This document shows positions 33,269 to 41,985 of a stretch of DNA of 64,000 nt, one piece after another. This DNA is from Vibrio sp. ES.051. GTDB lineage: Bacteria > Pseudomonadota > Gammaproteobacteria > Enterobacterales > Vibrionaceae. The notes under the pieces are model-generated. The model was not told where the DNA came from and did not search any database. It saw only the letters and a list, made by a program, of their open reading frames with translations. Numbering within the stretch: the stretch's first letter is position 1; the number at the start of each line of letters is the position of its first letter. A program made the position numbers and the translations under genes. The stretch covers positions 1,426,001-1,490,000 of the forward strand of contig NZ_PDJL01000004.1 in NCBI RefSeq assembly GCF_002563795.1, read 5' to 3'.

Positions 33269-35068
33269 ATGAGGCTCTCACCTTTGGCATTCGCTTTACT
33301 ATCTGTCAGTTGTACCACTTTGGCGGCAAGCCCAACAAAATCTTTTGCGGATAGAATCTATGTTGGCGGAGATATTATTACGGTCAACGACTCTGACCTT
33401 ACCGCTGAGGCTCTAGCCATTAAGAATGGTCGAATTTTAGCTGTCGGCAAAGAATCGGAACTGATGAAGTTACGAGATGATAAGACGAAAATTTTTGATT
33501 TAGATGGAAAAACCATGATCCCGGGCTTCATTGATGGCCATGGACATGTTTTTAACACGGGCATTCAAGCTTTATCTGCGAACTTACTTGCCGATCCTGA
33601 TGGTAATGTGAATAGTATTGCGTCGCTGCAAGAAGAACTAAGATCTTGGGTGGCGAAGCCAGAAAATGGCAAGCATGGAATCATCCTGGGGTTTGGTTAT
33701 GATGACTCACAGCTAAAAGAGCAAAGGCATCCTACTCGGCAAGAATTGGATGAAGTATCTAAAGACCTTCCGATACTTATTATTCATCAGTCAGGTCACT
33801 TAGCGACGTTGAACACTAAAGCATTAGAGTTGGCAGGTTTGAAATCAGAGAGTACCGATCCTGATGGCGGTAAGATTCGTCGTGAGAGTGATGGAAAAAC
33901 ACCTAATGGTGTGCTGGAAGAAACCGCTTTCTTTGGGACCTTGCTACCACTGCTTTCCAAACTCAATGCCAAAGAGAATGAAGCCATTTTTAAAGCGGGT
34001 ATGGAGCTTTACGCGAGTTTTGGTTATACCACAGCTCAGGAAGGTCGCGCTTCGATTTCGGCAGTGAAAACCATGTACAACTTAGCTCAAGAGGAAAAAC
34101 TCCCTATCGATGTAGCCGCGTATCCCGATATTCAAGTAGCTCAAGAAGTTATCTCTCCTCCGTATTACTCAAGCGAGTATTCTAATGGATTTCGCGTTGC
34201 TGGGGCTAAGCTTAATCTAGACGGTTCTCCTCAGGGGAAGACTGCATGGTTAACTGAGCCTTACCTTGTTCCACCTGTCGGTCAAGAACAAGGCTACAAA
34301 GGTTACCCGAGTATGAGTGATGAAAAAGCCGCCGAGTATATTGAGTTAGCCCAACGTAATGAATGGCAGTTGTTAACCCATGTCAATGGTGATGCTGCAA
34401 TTGATCAATTGCTTAACGGTATTGAAGCGAGTCAGAAAAAGCTCGGTATACCAGACCGAGGTTTTATCGCGATACATGCTCAGACCGCTCGTAAAGATCA
34501 AGTAGAACGATTTAAGCAATTAGGCGTTTTTCCGTCGTTCTTTCCAATGCATACCTTCTACTGGGGTGATTGGCACATGAGTTCCGTTTTAGGTAAAGGT
34601 CGTGCAGAAAATATCTCGCCTACCGGCTGGGCACGAGATTTGGGGATGATCTATACGTCTCACCATGATTCCCCAGTGGCTTTTCCTAACTCAATGCGTG
34701 TTTATTCTGCGACAGTTAACCGTGTGAGTCGTAGTGGTCAGGTTTTGGGACCTAAACAACGCGTATCGGCGCTGGACGGATTAAAATCGCAAACACTATG
34801 GGCGGCAACTCAATACAAAGAAGAGAAAAACAAAGGCTCTCTGGAAGTTGGGAAGCTTGCAGACCTAGTTATATTGTCTGATAACCCACTAACGGCAAAA
34901 CCCGAAATACTTTCTGATATCAAAGTGTTAGAAACGATAAAAGAGGGTCAAACGATTTACTCAATTGACCAACAAGTCGCATTAGGTAGCTGTATAAACA
35001 CCAAACGATGTCAGGAAATCGCAACTACGGCAATGATTTCTACAGGGCTATTGCATCACTCACATTGA
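33269..35068 (+). CDS. Exported YtcJ-like amidohydrolase
   Basis: 599 residues. A signal peptide (LSPLAFALLSVSCTTLAAS) leads into an amidohydrolase-3 domain of the metal-dependent hydrolase superfamily: MIPGFIDGHGHVF carries the HxH metal ligands, later LLTHVNGDAAID, FIAIHAQTA and TSHHDSP supply His and Asp. The end returns to the beta-sandwich (GSLEVGKLADLVIL). It has a short C-terminal Cys/His-rich tail. Substrates of YtcJ proteins are poorly known (N-substituted formamide-type amides). Cargo of island 2, and a counterpart to the sulfatase of island 1. TGGAGGGG ribosome site. Confidence 0.9.
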   Translation: MRLSPLAFALLSVSCTTLAASPTKSFADRIYVGGDIITVNDSDLTAEALAIKNGRILAVGKESELMKLRDDKTKIFDLDGKTMIPGFIDGHGHVFNTGIQALSANLLADPDGNVNSIASLQEELRSWVAKPENGKHGIILGFGYDDSQLKEQRHPTRQELDEVSKDLPILIIHQSGHLATLNTKALELAGLKSESTDPDGGKIRRESDGKTPNGVLEETAFFGTLLPLLSKLNAKENEAIFKAGMELYASFGYTTAQEGRASISAVKTMYNLAQEEKLPIDVAAYPDIQVAQEVISPPYYSSEYSNGFRVAGAKLNLDGSPQGKTAWLTEPYLVPPVGQEQGYKGYPSMSDEKAAEYIELAQRNEWQLLTHVNGDAAIDQLLNGIEASQKKLGIPDRGFIAIHAQTARKDQVERFKQLGVFPSFFPMHTFYWGDWHMSSVLGKGRAENISPTGWARDLGMIYTSHHDSPVAFPNSMRVYSATVNRVSRSGQVLGPKQRVSALDGLKSQTLWAATQYKEEKNKGSLEVGKLADLVILSDNPLTAKPEILSDIKVLETIKEGQTIYSIDQQVALGSCINTKRCQEIATTAMISTGLLHHSH

Positions 35069-35099
35069 TTTATTGTTTCATATGTTTAGTCGTAAACAT

Positions 35100-35134
35100 A
35101 AAAATAGGAAGTCATTTGTTCTTCCTATTTTTTT
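35100..35134 (+). terminator. Terminator after the amidohydrolase
   Basis: AAAAATAGGAAG with its complement (loop 9) followed by a run of seven T residues. Confidence 0.92.
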
Positions 35135-35345
35135 GCTAGCCCGTAACTAAAACTGAGGAGTATTATTGCATATTTAGAGTGCTTATTGAGTCCAAACATT
35201 TATTGAGTTAACGAGAAATTCACTTCCTCGATAAATTACGGTACCTCAAAACGAACGGCACGCTATAAGAAAGGATAACTTTTAGTATGAAAAAACTCTT
35301 CCTCGATGTATCAAAGAGTAATTAATCTAAAACATTTAATGTGGC

Positions 35346-35371
35346 ACAGGCTTTTCAGGAGAAAAGCCTGT
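35346..35371 (-). terminator. Hairpin after the small recombinase
   Basis: A perfect 11-bp stem ACAGGCTTTTC with a 4-base loop, 15 bases beyond the recombinase stop. It lacks a T-run, so termination is likely but not certain. Confidence 0.6.
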
Positions 35372-35386
35372 AACAGCTTCTATCTG

Positions 35387-35983
35387 TCAGCAGTCTGTTT
35401 TCTCAGACAACCTCAGAGCGTCCTCTAGCTCAACGCCAAGGTATCGAATTGTGTTATCAAGCTTCGAGTGTCCAAGTAAGATCTGTACAGCCCTGATGTT
35501 TTTCGTTCTGGCATAGATTAAAGTTGCTTTGGTGCGACGCATGGAGTGAGTACCGTAATAGTCAGCATTCAATCCAAGCTTTACAGCCCAGCTCCTGATA
35601 ATTGCTCGATAGAATGAATAGCTGATAGGTTGCCCAGAGCGGCGGCTACTCGGAAATAGAAAACTGCTTGCCTCTAGGGATGCTGCAAAAATCCATCGGC
35701 TAATACTTTTCTGTGTTCTTGGTGTAATCTCATAGTGGACATCGGTTCCCGTTTTTTGCTGGATGCACTGAACCCTGTCATAGATAACTCCTTGCGAAGA
35801 AACATCGTAAACGTGTAACTTTAGCAAATCACTCGCTCTTAACTTGCTATCTATAGCTAGGTTCAGTAACGCGAGCTGCATCAAATCGTTTTCAATCTCC
35901 AGCCTAGTTCTGATCCGCCAGATCTCTTCAAGCTTAAATGGCCTTTTGATGCCACTGCATTTTCCAGAAGATGACTTTCTCAT
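35387..35983 (-). CDS. Small tyrosine recombinase
   Basis: 198 residues consisting mostly of the catalytic domain, as in FimB/FimE-type recombinases. Arg in KLRASDLLKLHVYDV, the HSMRR box (His-x-x-Arg) and LLGHSKLDNTIRYLGV with the nucleophilic Tyr are all present. GAGAGGAGG precedes the ATG. It is not an integron integrase: the size is too small. Probably a DNA inversion or island-associated recombinase; its target is unknown. Confidence 0.9.
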   Translation of the reverse strand: MRKSSSGKCSGIKRPFKLEEIWRIRTRLEIENDLMQLALLNLAIDSKLRASDLLKLHVYDVSSQGVIYDRVQCIQQKTGTDVHYEITPRTQKSISRWIFAASLEASSFLFPSSRRSGQPISYSFYRAIIRSWAVKLGLNADYYGTHSMRRTKATLIYARTKNIRAVQILLGHSKLDNTIRYLGVELEDALRLSEKTDC

Positions 35984-36239
35984 GATGACCTCCTCTCAGT
36001 GTTTTTGGTCAACATGAAGTTTGGCAGTCACATTTAGTAGGCCTCAGAAAGATCTGAAATGTTGGTGGACATGAACGCGTTAGCGGCGCATAAAACGTGT
36101 CAAAAAAAGTAAATAGACATCTTTAGAAGATTCGAACTCTCGAGCACAAGCTGCCAAATTTAAATTTATTTAACATCAATAACTTAATTCCATTATAATT
36201 CTTAGCTTTGTACCAGCTTTTTGAACAAGAAGATCATCA
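35984..36239. other. Gap between recombinase and BRCT gene
   Basis: About 250 AT-rich bases without a supported gene; probable promoter of the recombinase. Confidence 0.4.
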
Positions 36240-37163
36240 CTAGTCATCACAAACCGTTAGTGCATTCCACAGTTCTTCATTAATAATTTCAATCTTGCGC
36301 CCTTCTTCGCGATAGGTTAAGACTGATTCAATTTTTCGACCATAACTCGTGAACCGCCAATCTCGACTCGCAACTGCACCAAGTACAAGTATATCAAGTC
36401 CCTTCACAACGTTGCCTTTTACTTGGGCACCTAAAGACAAAGCTTTTTGCTCTTGGATCTTTCTTGAACCACTTAAAAACTTACCCGTAAAACAAACTTG
36501 TTTCCCCTTGAGACAAATTCGTCCTTCTTGAGTTGTCGAAAAATCAGCTGACATACCATAAGCAAGGCCTGTTTCCAGCAGAGATTGACCAGAAATAGCC
36601 TTGATAAGACTTAATAAGTCACATCTTTCACTATCATCAACAATCCCATCTTCCAGTATCATATCAAGACGCTTTTTTATTGCGTTTGCAGGCCACTTAC
36701 TAACAAGGTGTTTATCTTTACTAAGTAGCTTTCCTAGTTTTTCTATCTCTGCATCACATAAAGTGTCGTCAGCGCTTATACCACTTAGAAACCCAAGAAG
36801 ATGATTGACTGTGCCTTCATAGCCACCATCTTCAAGGTCACCATAATTAAGTATGTCTTGCAGCATTTGCTGCATATCAATAAGTTCAGATGTTGTTATC
36901 ACACCGTCTTCTAAGATATCTTCTACTTGTTCATGAATATCAATGAAATCTCCATCTGTTAAGTTGAAGACATCGTTGTCCTTCCATGCTCGAAGATAGA
37001 CTTCCTCTAGTTCACTCAAATGCTTATCAGCATGAATACCATCTAGAATTCCTTTAAGTGTTAATATTGCCTTAGCTTTGTTTCGTTTGTAATTAAACGC
37101 CAAAGTCTGAGGTTGTCCGTGGTGATCCAATACTGCTGTTGATTTAGTCGTCATATTATGCAA
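36240..37163 (-). CDS. BRCT-domain protein
   Basis: 307 residues. The C-terminal about 80 are a BRCT domain (KGKQVCFTGKFLSGSRKIQEQKA, then KGLDILVLGAVASRDW), like those of DNA ligase and DNA polymerase III epsilon-related proteins. The N-terminal two thirds are helical with repeated DGIHADKHLSELEE / LEDGVITTSELIDM / ISADDTLCDAEIEKLGKLL units. It may bind DNA ends or phosphorylated partners. Seen mostly in mobile and DNA-repair contexts; its role in the island is unknown. Confidence 0.85.
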   Translation of the reverse strand: MHNMTTKSTAVLDHHGQPQTLAFNYKRNKAKAILTLKGILDGIHADKHLSELEEVYLRAWKDNDVFNLTDGDFIDIHEQVEDILEDGVITTSELIDMQQMLQDILNYGDLEDGGYEGTVNHLLGFLSGISADDTLCDAEIEKLGKLLSKDKHLVSKWPANAIKKRLDMILEDGIVDDSERCDLLSLIKAISGQSLLETGLAYGMSADFSTTQEGRICLKGKQVCFTGKFLSGSRKIQEQKALSLGAQVKGNVVKGLDILVLGAVASRDWRFTSYGRKIESVLTYREEGRKIEIINEELWNALTVCDD

Positions 37164-37534
37164 CCTAATTAGTTTAAACTAATGGCATACGGATAAATAT
37201 CTCAACGTGATGAAATCATCAAGAGCAGATGTAACAATTGCCACGAAAAGTATTCGCAAAATATCGATTATGTTTACTACGTCAACTCTCAGCACCTTAA
37301 TGAATTTAACTAATTTCAAACGAGTACAGATGTATGGTTGTTTAACGCATATCTATAGTCATTTGGTATAACCAATTGACTGCACTCAAACTCAGGCCAA
37401 ACAGTACCCGAAAAAGTTAGGTTCGCATTTCAGGGACACCACAATGAGTAGCACATAAGAATTAAACGATTGCAATTCAGTTCCGTAACTCATTTTGGGG
37501 CATAAACTTGTTATCTCTATTCATGGTTACATCA
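37164..37534. other. Gap holding start of the 194-bp duplication
   Basis: No gene is seen. From 37,496 the sequence equals 16,251 onward. Confidence 0.5.
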
Positions 37535-37689
37535 TCACCGATTATTCAGAACTGTAATTAGTTTTATGTAGAACGGGTCAGTTGCAGGATTGTAGGAATC
37601 AGAACCACCCCAATAATAGTTTCCTAGTACCATTTTTACGTTGTCGTAGTGATGACGCAAAGCAGATGACCTCTTTCTGGGTGTTGTTC
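37496..37689. repeat. 194-bp duplication shared with 16,251-16,444
   Basis: Covers the end of the HNH-type gene and 39 bases downstream. It ties this island to the remnant at 13-16 kb. Confidence 0.9.
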
Positions 37690-37909
37690 CTAACGCGGCT
37701 TGGATTTGTGCTTTCCAAGGGTGATTACTACCCATGATGTTTTCATTTCTAGCAATAAGCTTGGTAATAAAGTGCTCTCCGACCAATCTATCGGACTTCA
37801 ACAGATTACAGTCACCATGAGCGAGCACTAAGTTCCAAATTTCATCGTGATTTACTACCTGTCTTGGCAAGACATGATCAAAACGTGGTAACTTGAACAG
37901 GTTGTTCAA
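37535..37909 (-). pseudogene. HNH endonuclease, 5'-truncated
   Basis: The frame encodes the C-terminal half of an HNH-type nuclease: FDHVLPRQVVNHDEIWNLVL and HGDCNLLKSDRL carry the DH...N...CN..KSD pattern. There is no ATG and no ribosome site; the first codon is TTG inside the methyltransferase frame. The 5' part was probably lost by fusion to the methyltransferase fragment. Confidence 0.75.
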
Positions 37910-38132
37910 TGAGTTCCTCTGCCAGTTCCGCTAGTACGGGACTAGCGTCTATTGCGTGAACTTGGAAGCCCAATTCTTTAAACGCTTTTGAGTCGCGCCC
38001 TGAGCCACAGCCTGCATCGAGAATAACGCCGCCATTTTTTACCAAAGGTAAAAACTCTCGATAAATACTTTCCATATCAACGCTGATTGTACCGTCGAAA
38101 AACGCTTGTGCATGTTGGTTGTAATAGTTCAT
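37878..38132 (-). pseudogene. SAM methyltransferase fragment (N-terminal)
   Basis: 84 codons with the class I motif VILDAGCGSGRDSKAF and the acidic loop VHAIDASP, then a stop caused by an out-of-frame junction with the HNH gene near 37,890. A full enzyme would need about 100 more residues, so it is a fragment. Confidence 0.78.
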
Positions 38133-38220
38133 AAAATCTCAAATGAAGCGTATTTACGCTACTGATAAATAAAGATTAACTACTCTCTATCTTATCTCAA
38201 TTTCTCAATGTAACAAAAGT

Positions 38221-38247
38221 TACCCCACTTACCCCACTTACCCCACT
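38221..38247 (+). repeat. Three tandem 9-bp iterons
   Basis: TACCCCACT three times in a row. The same unit occurs again at 39,235-39,281 in both orientations. May be binding sites of the replication protein or a regulator. Confidence 0.8.
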
Positions 38248-38298
38248 CGATTTTTGCAAGATAACATGGCGCTACTTGTTGAATAGATAGAAAGAGTA

Positions 38299-39114
38299 TC
38301 AACTGTCACGCGTAAACCTACATTTGGGGAATGACGAGCAACCCCAAAATGGTTTTCCTGCATTTACGCCTCGTTTTGCCACTCTTTGTACCAAGGGGGA
38401 ATGACAATTAGGACATAGTGTTGTTGTTGGTGTCTCTGTGACGTCACTGACTATTGCCTTATCCTTATGATAACGACCATCTTCAATCAGATGAACCAAC
38501 TCACTGCCGTTGATTAACCAAAGTCGTTTATCTTGAGCGTATGCTATCGCCTCTGAGGTAAAATTTCCTGAAGTTACAATCATCATTTTAGTCGCTTGAT
38601 TCTCAATCATGACCGCATACATTTCACGAAGCACTTGGATCCCAACTTTACGTGTTTTCCAATGTTTGCACTGAACTAAAATCCGCTCACCATCTTTCGT
38701 TAACCAAATATCGACGCCGCCATCGGGCTTGTGAGACAAGTTTTGTTTCACTTTATATCCTTGGTGTTTAAAGTACTCACCTATATAACTTTCAAACTCA
38801 AGCCAACTCAATGAGCTTAATGGTTTAGAATCTTTTCGCCTCAAGATATGGTTAGTTGTGGTTTGATAGGTTTTTACTCGTTGGTATTGTTTAAAAAACG
38901 CGATCGGAGCTGGTATAAGGAAAAGGAAAGTAAAGATCGGGGCCATAATAGGAAGGTTCGGCCCCACAGCTTTAAAGACAATATTATCCGTGTTTATAGC
39001 CAGTGAGGGCAATATATAGGTCATTCCTACATATATAGCGATGGCAAACAGAACGCTAACCCACCAAGGCGCATCCATTAGGTGTAGAAGAATTCCATCA
39101 TTTTTCTTTGCCAT
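38299..39114 (-). CDS. Membrane-anchored Mrr-like restriction endonuclease
   Basis: 271 residues: two N-terminal membrane helices (about 16-37 and 53-73), then a restriction-endonuclease domain (LSSLSWLEFESYIGEYFKHQGY) with the PD-(D/E)xK residues Asp135 (GVD) and Gln148-x-Lys150 (QCK), and a C-terminal topoisomerase-type zinc ribbon (CPNC ... CSSFPKC). Related proteins cut modified or foreign DNA. Iterons lie on both sides of the gene. It is a probable defence gene or tool for interfering with helper phage. Confidence 0.87.
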   Translation of the reverse strand: MAKKNDGILLHLMDAPWWVSVLFAIAIYVGMTYILPSLAINTDNIVFKAVGPNLPIMAPIFTFLFLIPAPIAFFKQYQRVKTYQTTTNHILRRKDSKPLSSLSWLEFESYIGEYFKHQGYKVKQNLSHKPDGGVDIWLTKDGERILVQCKHWKTRKVGIQVLREMYAVMIENQATKMMIVTSGNFTSEAIAYAQDKRLWLINGSELVHLIEDGRYHKDKAIVSDVTETPTTTLCPNCHSPLVQRVAKRGVNAGKPFWGCSSFPKCRFTRDS

Positions 39115-39234
39115 AACGTCTCATATCCTAAAATGTAAAGCACATATTAAACCAAACGCCTATCGTAAAAGTTTCGAGACAGTACTCATTCTGGATTTAC
39201 CAGTCGTCTTAATTCATTAAATCTTATAAAAATA

Positions 39235-39281
39235 ACCCACTTACCCCACTTAATATCAATTCAAGTGGGGCAAGTGGGGTA
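39235..39281. repeat. Inverted iteron cluster before the Mrr-like gene
   Basis: ACCCACTTACCCCACTT (39,235-39,251) faces AAGTGGGGCAAGTGGGGTA (39,263-39,281), the same 9-bp unit as at 38,221. It lies just past the VapE-like stop and could be the island's origin or a terminator/operator. Confidence 0.7.
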
Positions 39282-39292
39282 ACTTTGGCTAC

Positions 39293-40543
39293 TTAGTGAA
39301 ATGCGTGTTGAGGACGTACAGTCGGGAAGCAATAGCGGTTTGAGCCATTGAGCATTTTTTTCTCTAACTTGCCCTCTTTAACCAGTTGATTCAGTGCTTT
39401 GCCAATCACATTTCCTTTCGATCCGTCTGTGTTCAGGACTTCACATATCTGTTTGGTCGATAGCCACTCCCTCGCCTTACCTGCGCATTCGACTAAATGG
39501 TCATTTAACAAGTTATACCAAGTGCCTTTATCTACGTATTTCGCCGACTCTTGTGATACTTGTGATTGTATCTCAGGCGACAACATCCAAGGGTGACGTT
39601 CAACCATGAACTTGTATTTCACTTCTAACCAAAATTGGCGCAGCTGCTCAGGCTCTTTCAGGGTCAATTCACCGGTGGCTTGATATTCCCAACCCAGTAT
39701 TTGATTAAGTGTATCCATATCCGTTTCACCCACAAGCTCAATGACCGCGTAGCGGGTATTTCCGGTTTCGTCTTTTAGAAAATCCGTACCGTTTACCGTC
39801 GCAATTAGGTTGGTTTGACGCTCTTTCTTGATATCATTGCGCGCATAGGGTGGACGCACCGTATCACAGGCTCGCGTTATGAATGCTTTCAATGCCCCTT
39901 GGCAGTTCTTTGTTGAACGTTCTAGCTCACCCAATTCCACTATCCATGAGCGGATCACCGTGAGCACGCTGTCTTTGTGGTCAGGGTTTAGCTCTGCACC
40001 TTCAAGAAAGGCACTCGGCATTACATTGGCAATACGCTCAACAAATGCGGTCTTTTTGTAAGATTGCTCACCTTGTAAGACGGGCACGAGCTTAGATTTA
40101 AAATTACGAACAAAGAGACATGCTACACAGGAAACCAACCAGTGTAGCAACACGGTGTTAGAGAGCGTTGGATTCTGTTTATCTAAGCAGTTGAGTACCG
40201 CCTCCACTCTTGGCTTTCTATCCCACTCACCATCAAGCCAATCCGCGATTGGATGGTAGCTACTATCTTGTGCAATGGCGTTAAAATGATCATCAATGGC
40301 CGATTTGGGTAATGAGTAAATCGACGCCAGAGAGACGAGCTCACTTCTGACCATATCAGGAAAACCGATACAAATATTGTCTTTGAAGATATCAGGCTCT
40401 AACGTCATTTTGTTGAGCTTTGCTTGATAGCCTGTGCTCTTAAGCAATTCTCTCAGGTTATCCGCCGTGTTTAATACGATTTGTTGTCCCGATTCTTTAT
40501 ATCTGACATGAGGAAATTCTGGTGCATTGCCATCGTTAAGCAT
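39293..40543 (-). CDS. VapE-like replication ATPase
   Basis: 416 residues from ATG 40,543, chosen because GGGGAGGG is well spaced and it overlaps the alpA stop. It has the virulence-associated E/P-loop core: Walker A GEQSYKKT (158-165), Walker B WIVELGELE (about 200-208), followed by TRACDTVRPPYARNDIKKERQ and NGTDFLKDETGNTRY. Such proteins act as replication helicases of satellites and islands, or in phage interference. A C-terminal winged helix (WLSTKQICEVLNTDG) follows. Likely to initiate at the iterons nearby, by inference. Confidence 0.88.
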   Translation of the reverse strand: MLNDGNAPEFPHVRYKESGQQIVLNTADNLRELLKSTGYQAKLNKMTLEPDIFKDNICIGFPDMVRSELVSLASIYSLPKSAIDDHFNAIAQDSSYHPIADWLDGEWDRKPRVEAVLNCLDKQNPTLSNTVLLHWLVSCVACLFVRNFKSKLVPVLQGEQSYKKTAFVERIANVMPSAFLEGAELNPDHKDSVLTVIRSWIVELGELERSTKNCQGALKAFITRACDTVRPPYARNDIKKERQTNLIATVNGTDFLKDETGNTRYAVIELVGETDMDTLNQILGWEYQATGELTLKEPEQLRQFWLEVKYKFMVERHPWMLSPEIQSQVSQESAKYVDKGTWYNLLNDHLVECAGKAREWLSTKQICEVLNTDGSKGNVIGKALNQLVKEGKLEKKMLNGSNRYCFPTVRPQHAFH

Positions 40544-40778
40544 GGAAGCCCTCCCCTTGTAGCAAGTGGTCACGTTTGACATGACTATCTAGCCACTGGT
40601 CTAAGTCTTCTTTGAGATAACGGACAGCACGACCAATTTTAATGAAAGGCGGCGCTGCCGTTCGGCTCTTGCGTTGTCCTTCCATTCGAGCTTGGCGTAA
40701 AAACGAACGGCTCATGCCGATGTAAAGTGCAGTTTCTTGCTCTGTGTATACACGTTTATCCAGTGGGGATTGAGTCAT
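40536..40778 (-). CDS. AlpA-family regulator/excisionase
   Basis: 80 residues with the MerR-like winged helix of AlpA: YTEQETALYIGMSRSFLRQAR, then PPFIKIGRAVRYLKEDLDQWLDSH. AlpA proteins act as excisionase or as activator of the integrase. AGAGGA precedes the ATG. A perfect 16-bp palindrome lies 47 bases upstream. Confidence 0.9.
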   Translation of the reverse strand: MTQSPLDKRVYTEQETALYIGMSRSFLRQARMEGQRKSRTAAPPFIKIGRAVRYLKEDLDQWLDSHVKRDHLLQGEGFHA

Positions 40779-40824
40779 GTTGATGTTTCCTCTTGTTCAT
40801 TGAGGTTTCAACTTAATGACTGCA

Positions 40825-40840
40825 AACGTCATATGACGTT
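40825..40840. promoter_or_regulatory. 16-bp perfect palindrome upstream of alpA
   Basis: AACGTCATATGACGTT, symmetrical to the last base, between alpA and the next gene's stop. Probable operator of a dimeric repressor. Confidence 0.6.
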
Positions 40841-40864
40841 ATCAACGACGATGACGACGACGTT

Positions 40865-41872
40865 TTATCCCAGCGTTCTAATTTGCCGTCTCACATCGAC
40901 CAATACATTCTTTCTGAATGATTCGTAGGACATGGTATTTTCATTATCCCCGCGGCCAAACCACGTCACAGAGTCCTGAGTAATACTTTCAACCAGCGTA
41001 TCAATATCAAACTGACGGTTAAACTCGTTTTCTCTCACATCTTGTCTTATGATGTTCCAAACCTTATCCGCTCTCGCTTTAGAATGCAGTTGTAATACTC
41101 GATAGGCTATTTGTGCTATCGGATGGATTGGCATCGGTTGGGTAACCGAATTCAACCGAATAGTAGTGGGTGCTTCAACCACTCCAGTGCAGTTACTAGC
41201 AATAGGGTTAACCGTTAAGCCTACCGTTGCCTCAGTAGTATTCACCGCTTGGCAACCGCCATTCATGAGTGCGGCTTTACCAAAGACACAGACAACCTCC
41301 TCCATATCAACCCGTATTTGAGAGGGTTTAACCGTTAACGTATCGGTTGAAAGGCGCTGACCACGCTGACTTGGGTATTGCTCAACATACTGATGAACCT
41401 TTTCATCGTTTAAGATCTTCGAGGCTCTCGTGATGAACTCTCCAACCACGCTTTCAGTGATTAGGGAAGCATTAACCGCCGTATAAGCAAGGAATGCTTT
41501 GTTCGGTTGGTTTAACGCACTCGATAAGTACTTAAAGTCCGCTTGTAATACGTTATCAAACGCATCCGTAACCGAACGCCAACGGTTGATCCCATGTGGC
41601 TCAACCACAATGACGTGTTGAACGGGTACTGGCTCTAACGAAAGCGCAAACTGTTTAGATGGTCTGTCCGTCAGTTGAACAATGCCTTTATAGTCGAAGA
41701 TGGCCGCAACACCTTGACTAGATGGATGAATAGCCCCAAGACGTTGAGCAGAGATCTGCGCATACAAACTCAGCTTCTCTTCTTCAATGGCTTCCAGTAT
41801 GTCCCACTTGGTTAAATAGGTTTTATCACAAGCTTCCTCAAGCCTGACATAACGGCGTTTAAACTGGCTCAC
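40865..41872 (-). CDS. Island hypothetical protein
   Basis: 335 residues from GTG 41,872, which has AAGGAGGG seven bases upstream. The N-terminus (RRYVRLEEACDKTYLTKWDILEAI) resembles a DNA-binding helix-turn-helix region; the C-terminal QIAYRVLQLHSKARADKVWNIIRQD helices may be a second domain. It lies between integrase and alpA, as small regulators or accessory replication proteins do in such islands. Family not recognised. Confidence 0.75.
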   Translation of the reverse strand: MSQFKRRYVRLEEACDKTYLTKWDILEAIEEEKLSLYAQISAQRLGAIHPSSQGVAAIFDYKGIVQLTDRPSKQFALSLEPVPVQHVIVVEPHGINRWRSVTDAFDNVLQADFKYLSSALNQPNKAFLAYTAVNASLITESVVGEFITRASKILNDEKVHQYVEQYPSQRGQRLSTDTLTVKPSQIRVDMEEVVCVFGKAALMNGGCQAVNTTEATVGLTVNPIASNCTGVVEAPTTIRLNSVTQPMPIHPIAQIAYRVLQLHSKARADKVWNIIRQDVRENEFNRQFDIDTLVESITQDSVTWFGRGDNENTMSYESFRKNVLVDVRRQIRTLG

Positions 41873-41985
41873 TTCAATCCCTCCTTGAATTAACACCACT
41901 TAAACACCGAATTACAGCACCAATACCACTGTATAAAAAACCATACCCTTGATAATTCGAGTGATATCTCGATTTACTTTGTAAC

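Noticed and set aside
35387-35983. Small tyrosine recombinase as the integron integrase IntI
   Set aside because: Only 198 residues, without the extra IntI patch and N-terminal domain; array polarity places IntI beyond 64,000.
38221-39281. CRISPR-like repeats near the Mrr gene
   Set aside because: Units are 9 bp, directly adjacent and without spacers, so iterons and not a CRISPR array.
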